From positions 62,001 through 126,000 of the forward strand of contig NZ_JACHLK010000001.1 in assembly GCF_014207955.1 (NCBI RefSeq): a DNA stretch of 64,000 bases, given 5' to 3'. Position numbers and translations under genes: made by a program. Shown here one piece after another: positions 9,076 through 17,720 of the stretch. The notes under the pieces were generated by a model. The model saw only the letters and a program-made list of their open reading frames with translations. It ran no database searches and had not been told where the DNA came from. Positions within the stretch are counted from its first letter, which is position 1. Every line of letters starts with the position of its first letter. This DNA comes from Acidovorax soli. Lineage in GTDB: Bacteria > Pseudomonadota > Gammaproteobacteria > Burkholderiales > Burkholderiaceae_C.

Positions 9076-10245
9076 ATGCCCCTCTTCTTCCTGCGCGCCG
9101 CCGCGCTGTTTGCCTTCTCCGGCCTCTTCTCGCTGCTGGTGCTGTGGTGCCCGCCCCTGCACGCCCAGGCCGCACCGGGTGCCCCCCAGACAGTGATCGA
9201 CCTCGCGGGCCGCAGCGTCAAGCTGCCCGCCAAGGTGGAGCGCATCCTGCTGGGCGAGGGCCGGCTGCTGCCCGCACTGGCCGTGTTCGAGCGCGACGAC
9301 CCGGCCCGGCGCCTGGTGGGCATGATGGGCGACTACGAAAGCCTGGACGAAGCCGGCTATGCCCAGTGGCGCAGCCGCTTCCCGCAACTCGACAAGGTGC
9401 CGCGCGTGGGCCGCAACAGCAGCGGCAGCTTCAGTGACGAGCAGGCCATCGCGCTGCGTCCGCAGGTCGCCATCCTGGGCCTGGCCGGTGGCCATGGCCC
9501 GAGCAAGAACGACCGCGAGACCTTAGCCCGGCTGGAGGCGGCCGGCGTGGCCGTGGTATTCATCGACTTCCGCCACGACCCGCTCAAGAACACGCCACGC
9601 AGCATGGAACTGCTGGGCACAGTGCTGGGCAAGCGCAAGGAGGCCGACGCGTTTGTCGCCTTCTGGCGCGCCCAGCTCGACCGCGTGGAGTCGCGCCTGC
9701 GCAGTGCGCCGGCCAGCATGCGCCACCCCACAGTGTTCCTGGAGAACCGGGTGGGCCTGTCGGACGAATGCTGCGCCACCATGGTCGGCCTGGTGGGCCT
9801 GCTGATGGACGCAGGCGGCGCGAACAATGTGGCGCGCGGCCTGATCCCCGGCGAGCACGGCACCTTGAACCCCGAGTTCCTGATCGCCACCCAGCCACAG
9901 CTGTACATCGGAACGGGCATCGGCAGCATGGCCACGGTGCAGAAGTCGCCGCTGCGCATCGTGCTCGGTGCCGACGCCACGCCCGAGGCGGCACGCGCCT
10001 CGCTGGTGCGCGCCACGCAGCGCCGCGGCATCGCCCAGCTGCAGGCCGTGCAGCAGCCGGGCCGCGCCCATGCCATCTGGCACCACTACTACAACTCGCC
10101 CTTCAACGTGGTCGCAGTGCAGGTGTTCGCCAAGTGGCAGCACCCCGAGCTGTTCGCCGATCTGGACCCGCGTGCCACGCTGCAGGAGATGTTCACGCGC
10201 TTCCAGCCCATTGCGCTGACCGGCGTCTACTGGACCAGCCTCTGA
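9076..10245 (+). CDS. ABC transporter iron-siderophore binding protein (FecB-like)
   Basis: A 389-residue periplasmic binding protein. Signal peptide 1-31 (PLHA-QA), then a class III binding-protein fold: DLAGRSVKLPAKVERIL near the start, a central LRPQVAILGL, and a C-terminal lobe with the helix linker. It would carry a ferric siderophore, or iron after ester cleavage, to the FecCD permease encoded two genes on. It is the first gene of a five-gene run whose later members overlap or nearly overlap, and the stop overlaps the next start in TGATG. It is longer than most FecB proteins (about 300), mainly through extra loops in both lobes. Confidence 0.85.
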   Translation: MPLFFLRAAALFAFSGLFSLLVLWCPPLHAQAAPGAPQTVIDLAGRSVKLPAKVERILLGEGRLLPALAVFERDDPARRLVGMMGDYESLDEAGYAQWRSRFPQLDKVPRVGRNSSGSFSDEQAIALRPQVAILGLAGGHGPSKNDRETLARLEAAGVAVVFIDFRHDPLKNTPRSMELLGTVLGKRKEADAFVAFWRAQLDRVESRLRSAPASMRHPTVFLENRVGLSDECCATMVGLVGLLMDAGGANNVARGLIPGEHGTLNPEFLIATQPQLYIGTGIGSMATVQKSPLRIVLGADATPEAARASLVRATQRRGIAQLQAVQQPGRAHAIWHHYYNSPFNVVAVQVFAKWQHPELFADLDPRATLQEMFTRFQPIALTGVYWTSL

Positions 10246-11192
10246 TGCGCGCCGATCCCTTGCACAGCAGCACCCGCCGCGCGCTGCTGGCCTCGGGCGC
10301 GGGCCTTTGGCTGGCCGGCTGCTCCACCACTACGCCATCGCAGCCCGGCCCGCTGCTGCAGGCGCCCCCTGTGCAATTGCCCGGCACGCACCAGATGGAC
10401 CTGCGCGACCCGGTGAGCGGCCACACCTGGCGCATCTGGGTGCAGCGCCCTGCCGGCCCCGCCCCGGCCACGGGCCACCCGGTGCTGTACCTGCTGGACG
10501 GCAATGCCTCGTTCGCGCTGGCCGCGCAGCTGGCACGCAATGGCGCGGGCCGCCCCGGCGAGCTGCGCAGCGATGGGGCCATCGTGGTCGGCATCGGCCA
10601 CCCGGGCGACGCCACCATCCACCCCGCCGAGCGCCAGCGCGACTACACACCGCCGGTGCCCGGCGGCACGGCCACTGCCCAGGCGGGCGGTGCCGAGGTG
10701 CTGCTCGACTTCATCGCGCGCGAGCTTCAGCCGCGCGTGGCGGCCGCCCTGCCCGTGGACCCGCAGCGCCAGACGCTCAGCGGGCACTCATTCGGCGGCC
10801 TGATGGTGCTGCACGCGCTGTTCACCCGCCCAGCCCAGTTCACCCGCTATGCGGCCACCAGCCCCTCGGTCTGGTGGAACAATGGCCAGGTGATGGGCAC
10901 GGCCGAGCGCTTCGTGCAGGCCTACACCGGCGCGCCGCGCCCCTTCCGCGCACAGCTGCAATTGCGCATCGGCAGCCTGGAGACCGCCGAAGCGGCCGCC
11001 ACCCCGGCCCGCGCTGCGGTACAGCGCGAGCGCCGCATGCGGGAGCGCACCGAGGCCCTGGCCACGCAGCTGTCCGCGCTGCAATGGCCCGAGCTGGCCG
11101 TGCAGATGCAGGTGCTGGCCGGCGAGGACCATGGCAGCGTGATGGCACCCGCGCTGATCGACGCACTGGCCCTGGCCCAGCTGCCGCGCTGA
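10245..11192 (+). CDS. Exported lipoprotein esterase (IroE/EstD-like)
   Basis: A 315-residue alpha/beta hydrolase of the esterase D / ferric enterobactin esterase group. The N-terminus carries TRRALLASGAG followed by the lipobox LAGC (Cys26), so it is a lipoprotein, possibly Tat-exported. Nucleophile Ser182 is in SGHSFGG; His296 is in GEDHGSV; YLLDGN begins the fold. IroE-type enzymes linearise or trim catecholate trilactones in the periplasm. It starts inside the stop of the binding-protein gene (TGATG), so it is translationally coupled to transport. This is the second ester hydrolase in the island; its relation to the 543-residue Fes-like enzyme is discussed in the findings. Confidence 0.85.
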   Translation: MRADPLHSSTRRALLASGAGLWLAGCSTTTPSQPGPLLQAPPVQLPGTHQMDLRDPVSGHTWRIWVQRPAGPAPATGHPVLYLLDGNASFALAAQLARNGAGRPGELRSDGAIVVGIGHPGDATIHPAERQRDYTPPVPGGTATAQAGGAEVLLDFIARELQPRVAAALPVDPQRQTLSGHSFGGLMVLHALFTRPAQFTRYAATSPSVWWNNGQVMGTAERFVQAYTGAPRPFRAQLQLRIGSLETAEAAATPARAAVQRERRMRERTEALATQLSALQWPELAVQMQVLAGEDHGSVMAPALIDALALAQLPR

Positions 11193-11230
11193 GCCCCCTT
11201 TTTCCTGCGTACACGCCCGTGCCGTCCCCT

Positions 11231-12283
11231 ATGTCCTCCTCCCCTGCCGAACCGCTGGCACAGCGCTACCGGCAATTCGTTCGTTTGCGGCTGGTGCTGC
11301 TGGCCGCACTGGCGGCCGTGCTGTGTGCCAGCGTGGTGGCCGACATCGCCATCGGCCCCTCGACCTTTGCCTTTGCCGACGTGCTGCGCGGCCTGTTCGC
11401 TCCGGAAAGCCTGCCGCAGGCGCAGCAGGTCATCCTCTGGCAGGTGCGCCTGCCCTACGCCGTGATGGCGGTGCTGGTGGGCGCCAGCCTGGGCCTGGCG
11501 GGCGCGGAGATGCAGACCGCACTGAACAACCCGCTGGCCAGCCCGTTCACGCTGGGCGTGTCGGCCGCCGCGGCCGTGGGCGCATCGGCCGCCGTGGTCA
11601 GCGGCTTCACGCTGCTGGCCTTTGGCGAGAACCTGGCCGTGCCGCTGTGCGCCTTCGCGGGCGCGGCCTGCGCCACGGCGCTGATCCAGCTGCTGGCCTG
11701 GCGCCAGGGCGCGACGGTGGACACGGTGGTGCTGTTCGGCATTGCGCTGCTGTTCAGTTTCGAGGCGCTGCTGTGGCTGCTGCAGTTCATCGCCGACAGC
11801 AATGCGCTGCAGCAGATCGTGTTCTGGACCATGGGCAGCCTGGGCCGCTCCACCTGGACCAAGATCGCCATCGTCGGCACGGTGCTGGGCGTGTGCATGC
11901 TCTGGTCGGCGCGCCAGGCCTGGGCGCTCACGGCACTGCGCGCGGGCGAAGACCAGGCGCGCAGCTTCGGCATCGCGGTGGAGCGGCTGCGCCTGGTGAC
12001 CTTGCTGCGCGTGAGCCTGCTGGCCGCCACGGCCCTGTCCTTCGTGGGGACCATCGGCTTCGTTGGCCTGGTGGGTCCGCACATCGCGCGCATGCTGCTG
12101 GGCGAGGACCACCGCTACTACCTGCCGGGCAGCGCGCTGGCGGGGGCGCTGATGCTCTCGCTCGCCTCCATCCTGAGCAAGTCCCTGATCCCGGGCGTGG
12201 TGCTGCCCATCGGCATCATCACGGCCCTGGTCGGCGTGCCCCTGTTCATGGCGCTGGTGCTGCGCCAGCGGAGGCTGGGATGA
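11231..12283 (+). CDS. ABC transporter permease, FecCD family
   Basis: A 350-residue inner-membrane protein with about ten hydrophobic helices. Family hallmarks: LRLPYAVMAVLVGASLGLAG near residues 75-95, NNPLASPFTLGVSAAAA, and the C-terminal GTIGFVGLVGPHIARMLLGEDHR with PGVVLPIGIITALVGVPLF. It moves iron or a siderophore across the inner membrane. It probably acts as a homodimer, since only one permease gene is present. ATG 11231 is the first good start. Its stop overlaps the ATPase start by 4 nt (ATGA). Confidence 0.95.
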   Translation: MSSSPAEPLAQRYRQFVRLRLVLLAALAAVLCASVVADIAIGPSTFAFADVLRGLFAPESLPQAQQVILWQVRLPYAVMAVLVGASLGLAGAEMQTALNNPLASPFTLGVSAAAAVGASAAVVSGFTLLAFGENLAVPLCAFAGAACATALIQLLAWRQGATVDTVVLFGIALLFSFEALLWLLQFIADSNALQQIVFWTMGSLGRSTWTKIAIVGTVLGVCMLWSARQAWALTALRAGEDQARSFGIAVERLRLVTLLRVSLLAATALSFVGTIGFVGLVGPHIARMLLGEDHRYYLPGSALAGALMLSLASILSKSLIPGVVLPIGIITALVGVPLFMALVLRQRRLG

Positions 12284-13101
12284 GCACGGGCTTTGTACTG
12301 GACCAGCTGTCCGCCGGCTATCCCGGGCGGCCCGTGCTGTCGGGCGTAAGCGTGGACGGTATCCCGCCCGGCACACTGGTGGCCGTGGTGGGCCCCAATG
12401 CCGTGGGCAAGTCCACCCTGCTCAAGGCCATTGCCGGCCTGCGCCCGGCGCAAGGCCGCGTGCTGCTGGAGGGCACCGACCTGGCCACCCTGCCGCCGCG
12501 CGAGCGCCTGCGCCGCGTGGGCTACCTGCCCCAGGCCCTGCCGCAAAGCACCTCGCTCGTGGCCTACGAGACCTGGCACAGCGCCCTGCGCGCCGGCCGC
12601 AGCGAATGGAGCGCCGCGCGGCGCGAGGCGGCCATCGAATCGGTGGTGGCCGCGCTCGGCCTGCAGGCTTTGGCATTGCGCCGCCTGGACGAACTCTCGG
12701 GCGGGCAGCGGCAGATGGTGGGCCTGGCCCAGGCCATCGTGCGCGCGCCGCGCCTCTTGCTGCTGGACGAGCCCACGAGCGCGCTGGACCTGCGCTGGCA
12801 GCTGCAGGTGCTGCAGGCCGTACGCGCCCTGGTGCAGCAGCAGGGCACCGTGGGCCTGGTGGCCGTGCACGACCTGAATCTGGCGCTGCGCTTTTGCCAG
12901 CAGGTGCTGGTGCTGGGCGGCGGTGGCGTGCTGGCCGCGGGCGACCCCGCCCAGGTGCTCACCCCCGCGCTGCTGCAGCGCGCCTACGGCGTGCAGGCCC
13001 GCGTCGAACGCTGCTCGCTTGGCAACCTGCTGGTGCTGGCCGATACCGCCCTGCCCCTTGATCACCCGCTTTCCCACACAACGACGACCACGACCTCATG
13101 A
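12280..13101 (+). CDS. ABC transporter ATP-binding protein (FecE/FhuC type)
   Basis: A 273-residue ATPase. Walker A is GPNAVGKST (38-46; the usual GAG is AVG), signature LSGGQ (139-143), Walker B LLLLDEPTSALD (about 159-170), switch histidine in VAVHDLN. It energises the FecCD permease. The C-terminus ends in an unusual Thr run encoded by a repeated acg/acc tract just before the stop. It overlaps the permease by 4 nt and the DUF2218 gene by 4 nt, so all three are translationally coupled. Confidence 0.95.
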   Translation: MSTGFVLDQLSAGYPGRPVLSGVSVDGIPPGTLVAVVGPNAVGKSTLLKAIAGLRPAQGRVLLEGTDLATLPPRERLRRVGYLPQALPQSTSLVAYETWHSALRAGRSEWSAARREAAIESVVAALGLQALALRRLDELSGGQRQMVGLAQAIVRAPRLLLLDEPTSALDLRWQLQVLQAVRALVQQQGTVGLVAVHDLNLALRFCQQVLVLGGGGVLAAGDPAQVLTPALLQRAYGVQARVERCSLGNLLVLADTALPLDHPLSHTTTTTTS

Positions 13102-13391
13102 TGCGACGCCAGGGCCATGTGCCCACGCCCGAAGCCAGCCGTTACCTGCAACGCCTGTGCTACCACTTCACGCGCAAGATCAGCGTCACCTACGACGCGC
13201 ACCAGGGCCAGGCCCATTTCCCCTGGGGCCTGTGCGTGCTGCGGGCCGACGATGCGGCCCTGCACTTCGACTGCAGCGCCGAGGACGATGCCAGCCTGGC
13301 CCGCGTGCAGTTCGCCATCGACTCGCATGTGGAACTGTTCTCGCGCAAGAGCCCCGTCGCCGTGGACTGGCAGCCGGTACAGACCCTCTGA
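13098..13391 (+). CDS. DUF2218 domain protein
   Basis: A 97-residue cytosolic protein matching DUF2218 throughout: the VPTPEASRYLQRLCYHF start, then a beta-rich core with FPWGLCVL and a C-terminal VDWQ. Its function is unknown. DUF2218 genes are often found beside iron-siderophore genes. Here the start lies inside the ATPase stop (ATGA), which ties its synthesis to the transporter. It has conserved His and Cys residues (RLCYHF, GLCVL, HFDCS), but metal binding is only a guess. Confidence 0.85.
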   Translation: MMRRQGHVPTPEASRYLQRLCYHFTRKISVTYDAHQGQAHFPWGLCVLRADDAALHFDCSAEDDASLARVQFAIDSHVELFSRKSPVAVDWQPVQTL

Positions 13392-13480
13392 CTGCACAAT
13401 AGGCGGGCATTGACCCGCTTGATCGGGCGATGGCCGGGGCGCCAGCTTTCTAGGATGTGACATTTTGTTAACAATCCCGG

Positions 13481-14599
13481 ATGCCGACGGAATGCACCGG
13501 GCCCTGTCCCGCCATGGCATCCCCTGCTAGCACCACCCCTACCGCCCATCCACCCCGCCCTTTTGCCGTTCCGCAGCGCGGCTCCAGTGTGGCGGGCAAG
13601 GCCTACTGGGCCATGGCGCAGCGGGTGGCGCTCACGGCCGCCGCCATCGATTGCGGCTACTTCGTGCTGTTTCTCTGGCTCGGGTCCCCGCCGCTGGCCT
13701 GGGTCAACCTGGCCAGCATCGCGATGTACCTCGGGGCCTACCAGCTCATCCAGCGGCGGCGCAACACCGCCGGCATCCTGCTGATCTGGCTGGAGGTGAT
13801 CGTCCATTCGGCCCTGGGCTCGCTGCTGGTGGGCTGGGACAGCGGCTTCCACTACTACCTGTGGCTGTTCATCCCGGCCATCGTGATCGCCAACTCGGGC
13901 CGCTATGCGGCGCCCATGGTGCTGGCCCTGCTCGCCTACTACCTGGGCCTGCGCTTCGCGTGCGACCACTGGGGTGCCCTGGCGCCGCTGCCCGGCAAGG
14001 GGCAGCAGATCGTGAACACCCTCCACACCTGCCTGGTGTTCGGCATGTTCGCGGCCCTGGCCGCGTTCTACCGCCGCACCATCCTGATCGCCGAGAACCG
14101 GCTGCTCAAGCAGGCCACGCTCGACGGGCTCACGGGCCTGAACAACCGCGCGCACTTCCACACCCTGGCCGGGCACACGCTGACGCGCATCCAGCGCACG
14201 GGCGAGCCCGTGGCCCTGGTGCTGTGCGACATCGACCACTTCAAGCAGGTCAACGACCGCCATGGCCATGCCATGGGCGACCGGGTGCTGGTGGCGGTGG
14301 CCGGCGTGCTCGCGCGCAAGCTGCGCGAGAGCGATGTGATCGCGCGCTGGGGCGGCGAGGAGTTTCTGGCGCTGATGCCTGCGAGCTCCCTGGAATCGGC
14401 GCTCGAAGTGGCCGAGCGCATCCGCGTGGCGGTGGAGCAGGTCGAGATCAGCGACCAGGGCACGCCGGTGCCGCTCACCATGTCCTTCGGGGTCACGCGG
14501 GTGGCGGGCAGCGACGACCTGCAGGCCGCCATCGTGCGGGCCGACAAGGCGCTCTACCAGAGCAAGAACAGCGGCCGCAACCGCGCTACCGCGGGCTGA
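13481..14599 (+). CDS. Membrane-bound diguanylate cyclase (GGDEF)
   Basis: A 372-residue protein with about six transmembrane helices (about 45-195) and a C-terminal GGDEF domain (about 210-368). The active-site motif is GGEEF in RWGGEEFLALMP. The product-inhibition I-site RxxD is present as RESD, five residues before it. It should therefore make c-di-GMP from two GTP and be feedback-inhibited. The membrane part looks like an uncharacterised sensor. The start is uncertain: neither ATG 13481 nor ATG 13514 has a good ribosome site. A perfect palindrome TTGTTAACAA (13465-13474) lies just before 13481. No cognate effector adjoins it, but an EAL regulator is encoded 15 kb away. Confidence 0.92.
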   Translation: MPTECTGPCPAMASPASTTPTAHPPRPFAVPQRGSSVAGKAYWAMAQRVALTAAAIDCGYFVLFLWLGSPPLAWVNLASIAMYLGAYQLIQRRRNTAGILLIWLEVIVHSALGSLLVGWDSGFHYYLWLFIPAIVIANSGRYAAPMVLALLAYYLGLRFACDHWGALAPLPGKGQQIVNTLHTCLVFGMFAALAAFYRRTILIAENRLLKQATLDGLTGLNNRAHFHTLAGHTLTRIQRTGEPVALVLCDIDHFKQVNDRHGHAMGDRVLVAVAGVLARKLRESDVIARWGGEEFLALMPASSLESALEVAERIRVAVEQVEISDQGTPVPLTMSFGVTRVAGSDDLQAAIVRADKALYQSKNSGRNRATAG

Positions 14600-14617
14600 C
14601 AGAGGCGGCTGTGGGGT

Positions 14618-15469
14618 CTAGCCGCGCTTGCGCGCGGCTTCGTAGAGCTTTTGCACCTTGGGCACGTTGAGCTGCAGCTGCTCGATGCGCGCCGGGCCCG
14701 AGGGATGCGTGGACAGAAAGGCCAGCCCGCCCTGCTTGTTGCCCGTGGCATTGCCCATCTTCTTCCACAGGCTGACCGATGCCTCGGGGTCGTAACCGCC
14801 GCGCGCGGCGAGTTCCAGGCCCACCAGGTCGGCATCGCTCTCGTCCGAACGGCTGAACTGCAGCGTGAGCAACTGACCGCCCAGGCTGGCGGCGGCATTG
14901 CCCAGGTCGCCCAAGCCCAGCAGCTGCGAGCCCAGGCGCAGGCCGATGTTCGTGGCCTGGGTCTTGGCCAGGCGCTCGCGCGCATGCTCGCGCAGCGCAT
15001 GGGCCATTTCGTGGCCCATGATCATGGCCGCCTCGTCGTCGGTGAGCTTGAGCTGGTCGAGGATGCCGGTGTAGAAGGCGATCTTGCCGCCCGGCATGCA
15101 AAAGGCGTTGATCTGCTTGCTGCCGATCAGGTTGACCTCCCAGCGCCACTGGCCGACCCGGTCGTTCCAGGGGGCTGTAAAGGGAATCAGCCGCTGCGCG
15201 ATGGCGCGCAGGCGCTGCAGCTGGGGGTGGTTGTCGGGGGCCAGCGCACGCTGCGAGCGCGCCTGCTCCATCATCTGCTGGTACTGCTGCGCGGCAGAGC
15301 GCTCCAGCGTCTCGGCCGGGATCAGCTTGCGCAGGGTGGAGGAGCTACCCACATCCACCTGCGCGATGGCAGGCGCCACCGCGCCGGCCCCCGCGGCAAG
15401 GAGAAAAGCACGCCGCGCGGACCAGAGGGACGAAGGCGCGGCAACAGGAGCGGGGCAGAGCATGCACAT
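14618..15469 (-). CDS. M48-family metalloprotease, exported
   Basis: A 283-residue zinc protease of the Oma1/BepA-like M48 group. The signal sequence contains ARRAFLLAAGAGAV and ends at AIAQ, Tat-like. Zinc ligands are His residues in GHEMAHALREHA, with the third, Glu, expected in ESDADLVGLELAARGG. It would act in the periplasm on misfolded or outer-membrane proteins. Unlike BepA there is no TPR tail. I start at 15469; the open frame extends to 15571 but would run into the divergent AmpG-like gene. The last codons form a hairpin (AGCCGCGC / GCGCGGCT, 14620-14639), facing the cyclase gene's end. Confidence 0.9.
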   Translation of the reverse strand: MCMLCPAPVAAPSSLWSARRAFLLAAGAGAVAPAIAQVDVGSSSTLRKLIPAETLERSAAQQYQQMMEQARSQRALAPDNHPQLQRLRAIAQRLIPFTAPWNDRVGQWRWEVNLIGSKQINAFCMPGGKIAFYTGILDQLKLTDDEAAMIMGHEMAHALREHARERLAKTQATNIGLRLGSQLLGLGDLGNAAASLGGQLLTLQFSRSDESDADLVGLELAARGGYDPEASVSLWKKMGNATGNKQGGLAFLSTHPSGPARIEQLQLNVPKVQKLYEAARKRG

Positions 15470-15500
15470 GCAGGAATAATAGACAAAAACCCAGGCACCC

Positions 15501-16865
15501 ATGTCAGATACCTCCCCCACCACCGGCATTCCCTCGGCGCCCCGTCCTTCCTGGCTGCAGACGCTGCGCATCTACCTGGAGCCCGCGAGCCTGCGCATGC
15601 TCACGCTGGGCTTCTCGGCCGGGCTGCCGCTGCTGCTGGTGCTGGGCACGCTCTCGTTTCGCCTGCGCGAGGCGGGCATCGACCGCAGCACCATCGGCTA
15701 CCTGAGCTGGGTGGGCCTGGCCTATGGCTTCAAGTGGGTCTGGGCACCGCTGGTCGACCGCATGCCCCTGCCCCTGCTCACGCGCTGGCTGGGCCGGCGG
15801 CGCAGCTGGCTGCTGCTGTCGCAGCTGGTGGTGGTGGCCGGGCTGGTGGGCATGGCACTGGCGGATCCGCGCGAGATGCTGGGCCCCATTGTCTGGTGTG
15901 CGCTGGCCGTGGCCTTCGGTTCGGCCACGCAGGACATTGCGCTCGATGCCTTCCGCATCGAATCGGCCGACGCGCGCTACCAGGCGGCGCTGGCAGCCTC
16001 TTACCAGACAGGCTACCGCCTGGCCATGATCTGGGCCGGCGCCGGTGTGCTGTGGATCGCCGCACGCGCCGAGGTGGCGCCCGCCGTGGGCCAGGCCGTG
16101 GCCGGCTACCAGAACGGCGCCTGGCAGGCAGCCTACCTGGCCATGGCCGCATCGATGGCCGTGGGCATCGTGACGGTGCTGTTCTCGCGCGAGCCGGCGC
16201 AGCTGGCACTACCGCCCGCCAGGAACGCTGCCGAGTGGATCAAGGGCGCGGTGATCGATCCGTTTGCCGATTTCCTGGGACGCTATGGCTGGCACGCCGC
16301 GCTGATCCTGGCGCTGATCGCCGTGTACCGCATCAGCGACGTGGTGATGGGCATCATGGCCAACCCCTTCTACGTGGACATGGGTTACACCAAGGACGAG
16401 GTGGCCGCTGTGACCAAGATCTACGGCGTGGTGATGACGCTGGTGGGCGCCTTCGTGGGCGGTGTACTGTCCGTTCGATTCGGGGTGATGCGCATCCTGA
16501 TGCTGGGCGCGCTGCTCAGTGCCGGCAGCAACCTGCTGTTCGCCTGGCTGGCCGGCCACGGCCACGACGTGACGGCGCTGATCGCCGTGGTTTCGGCCGA
16601 CAACCTGGCCAGCGGCATCGCCTCGGCGGCCTTCATTGCCTACCTGTCGAGCCTGACCAATGTGAGCTACTCGGCCACGCAGTACGCGCTGTTCAGCTCG
16701 CTGATGCTGCTGCTGCCCAAGTTCCTCGCGGGGTTTTCGGGCCGCTACGTCGATCTGTTCGGCTACGCCCACTTCTTCACGGCCACGGCGCTGCTGGGCC
16801 TGCCCGTGCTGGCCTTGGTGTGGCTGGCCTCGCGCGTGCAGGCGCCGGCCAATGAACAACGGTAG
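15501..16865 (+). CDS. AmpG-like MFS permease
   Basis: A 454-residue major-facilitator protein with about 12 helices. Features typical of AmpG: LGFSAGLPLLLVLGTLSFRLRE in helix 1, then GYLSWVGLAYGFKWVWAPLVDR, then RRSWLL. AmpG brings anhydro-muropeptides from the periplasm into the cytosol for wall recycling and beta-lactamase signalling. Start at ATG 15501. It is divergent from the M48 protease with only 31 bp between starts, so their promoters must overlap the neighbouring coding ends. No ampC/ampR is in the window. Confidence 0.85.
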   Translation: MSDTSPTTGIPSAPRPSWLQTLRIYLEPASLRMLTLGFSAGLPLLLVLGTLSFRLREAGIDRSTIGYLSWVGLAYGFKWVWAPLVDRMPLPLLTRWLGRRRSWLLLSQLVVVAGLVGMALADPREMLGPIVWCALAVAFGSATQDIALDAFRIESADARYQAALAASYQTGYRLAMIWAGAGVLWIAARAEVAPAVGQAVAGYQNGAWQAAYLAMAASMAVGIVTVLFSREPAQLALPPARNAAEWIKGAVIDPFADFLGRYGWHAALILALIAVYRISDVVMGIMANPFYVDMGYTKDEVAAVTKIYGVVMTLVGAFVGGVLSVRFGVMRILMLGALLSAGSNLLFAWLAGHGHDVTALIAVVSADNLASGIASAAFIAYLSSLTNVSYSATQYALFSSLMLLLPKFLAGFSGRYVDLFGYAHFFTATALLGLPVLALVWLASRVQAPANEQR

Positions 16866-16874
16866 GCGTGGTGC

Positions 16875-16891
16875 GCTATGCATTGCATAGC
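16875..16891. repeat. Perfect 17-bp palindrome
   Basis: GCTATGCA-T-TGCATAGC, perfect 8-bp arms with a one-base centre, followed by CAAAAAGGG. It sits 10 bp after the AmpG-like gene's stop and about 110 bp before the response regulator. It could be a protein-binding site; the lack of a T-run and of a loop argues against an intrinsic terminator. Confidence 0.6.
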
Positions 16892-16918
16892 AAAAAGGGC
16901 TGCGGCGCCCGCCCCAGG

Positions 16919-16940
16919 TTTACGGAAGCTTTACAGAGGC
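16919..16940 (+). promoter_or_regulatory. Tandem 11-bp repeat, candidate OmpR-family operator
   Basis: TTTACGGAAGC is followed directly by TTTACAGAGGC; nine of eleven bases match. Two direct repeats with an 11-bp period are the usual form of an OmpR/PhoB-type response-regulator site. It lies about 60-80 bp before the response-regulator start, so autoregulation is likely. A further GTGTA-N5-TACAC element is at 16976-16990. Confidence 0.55.
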
Positions 16941-16997
16941 TACAACACGGCGTGACGCCTGTGGGCGAGCATAGGGTGTACCCAATACACTGAACCC

Positions 16998-17714
16998 ATG
17001 AGCTCCCAACTGCTGATGATCGAAGACGACGCCCGCCTCGCCGAGATGGTGGGCGAGTACCTGGGCCAGTCCGGCCTGGTGGTGACGCACCGCGCCGACG
17101 GCAAGAGCGGCCTGGCCGAGCTGCAGGGGCCCGATGCGGCCGCCCTGCCCGACCTGGTGATCCTGGACCTGATGCTGCCCGACATGGACGGCCTGGAGGT
17201 CTGCCGCCGCATCCGCTCGCTGCAGGGCCCGGCGGCCCAGGTGCCGGTGCTCATGCTCACGGCCAAGGGCGACCCCATGGACCGCATCATCGGCCTGGAA
17301 CTCGGTGCCGATGACTACCTGCCCAAGCCCTTCGAGCCGCGCGAGCTGCTGGCGCGCATCCGCGCCATCCTGCGCCGGCGCACCGATGGCACGGCGCCCG
17401 CCGCGCAGGCCCTGCGCTTCGGCACGCTGGAGATCGACCGCGATGCGCGCACCGTCACCGTGGGCGGGCAGCCGGCCGACCTGACTTCCTACCAGTTCGA
17501 CCTGCTGGTGGCGCTGGCCGAGCGCGCAGGCCGCGTGCTCACGCGCGACCAGATCATGGAGGCCGTGCGCGGCCGTGAGCTGGAGGCCTTCGACCGCTCC
17601 ATCGACGTGCACATGGGCCGCATCCGCGCGGCCATCGAGGCCGATGCCAAGAACCCGCGCCGCATCCTCACCGTGCGCGGCGTGGGTTATGTGTTCGCCA
17701 AGCAGCAGGATTGA
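16998..17714 (+). CDS. OmpR-family response regulator
   Basis: A 238-residue regulator. The receiver domain (about 4-120) has the acidic pocket ED/D at 9-11, phospho-acceptor Asp57 in LVILDLMLPDMDG, and the K in DYLPKPF. The C-terminal winged helix (about 135-235) has DLTSYQFDLLVALAERAG and the recognition stretch RGREL...RSIDVHMGRIR ending VRGVGYVF. It is followed 6 bp later by its kinase. Stimulus unknown. Confidence 0.95.
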   Translation: MSSQLLMIEDDARLAEMVGEYLGQSGLVVTHRADGKSGLAELQGPDAAALPDLVILDLMLPDMDGLEVCRRIRSLQGPAAQVPVLMLTAKGDPMDRIIGLELGADDYLPKPFEPRELLARIRAILRRRTDGTAPAAQALRFGTLEIDRDARTVTVGGQPADLTSYQFDLLVALAERAGRVLTRDQIMEAVRGRELEAFDRSIDVHMGRIRAAIEADAKNPRRILTVRGVGYVFAKQQD

Positions 17715-17720
17715 CGCGCT

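Noticed and set aside
14620..14639. Hairpin AGCCGCGC / GCGCGGCT as a terminator
   Set aside because: It lies inside the last codons of the M48 protease gene and has no T-run; probably chance in GC-rich DNA.
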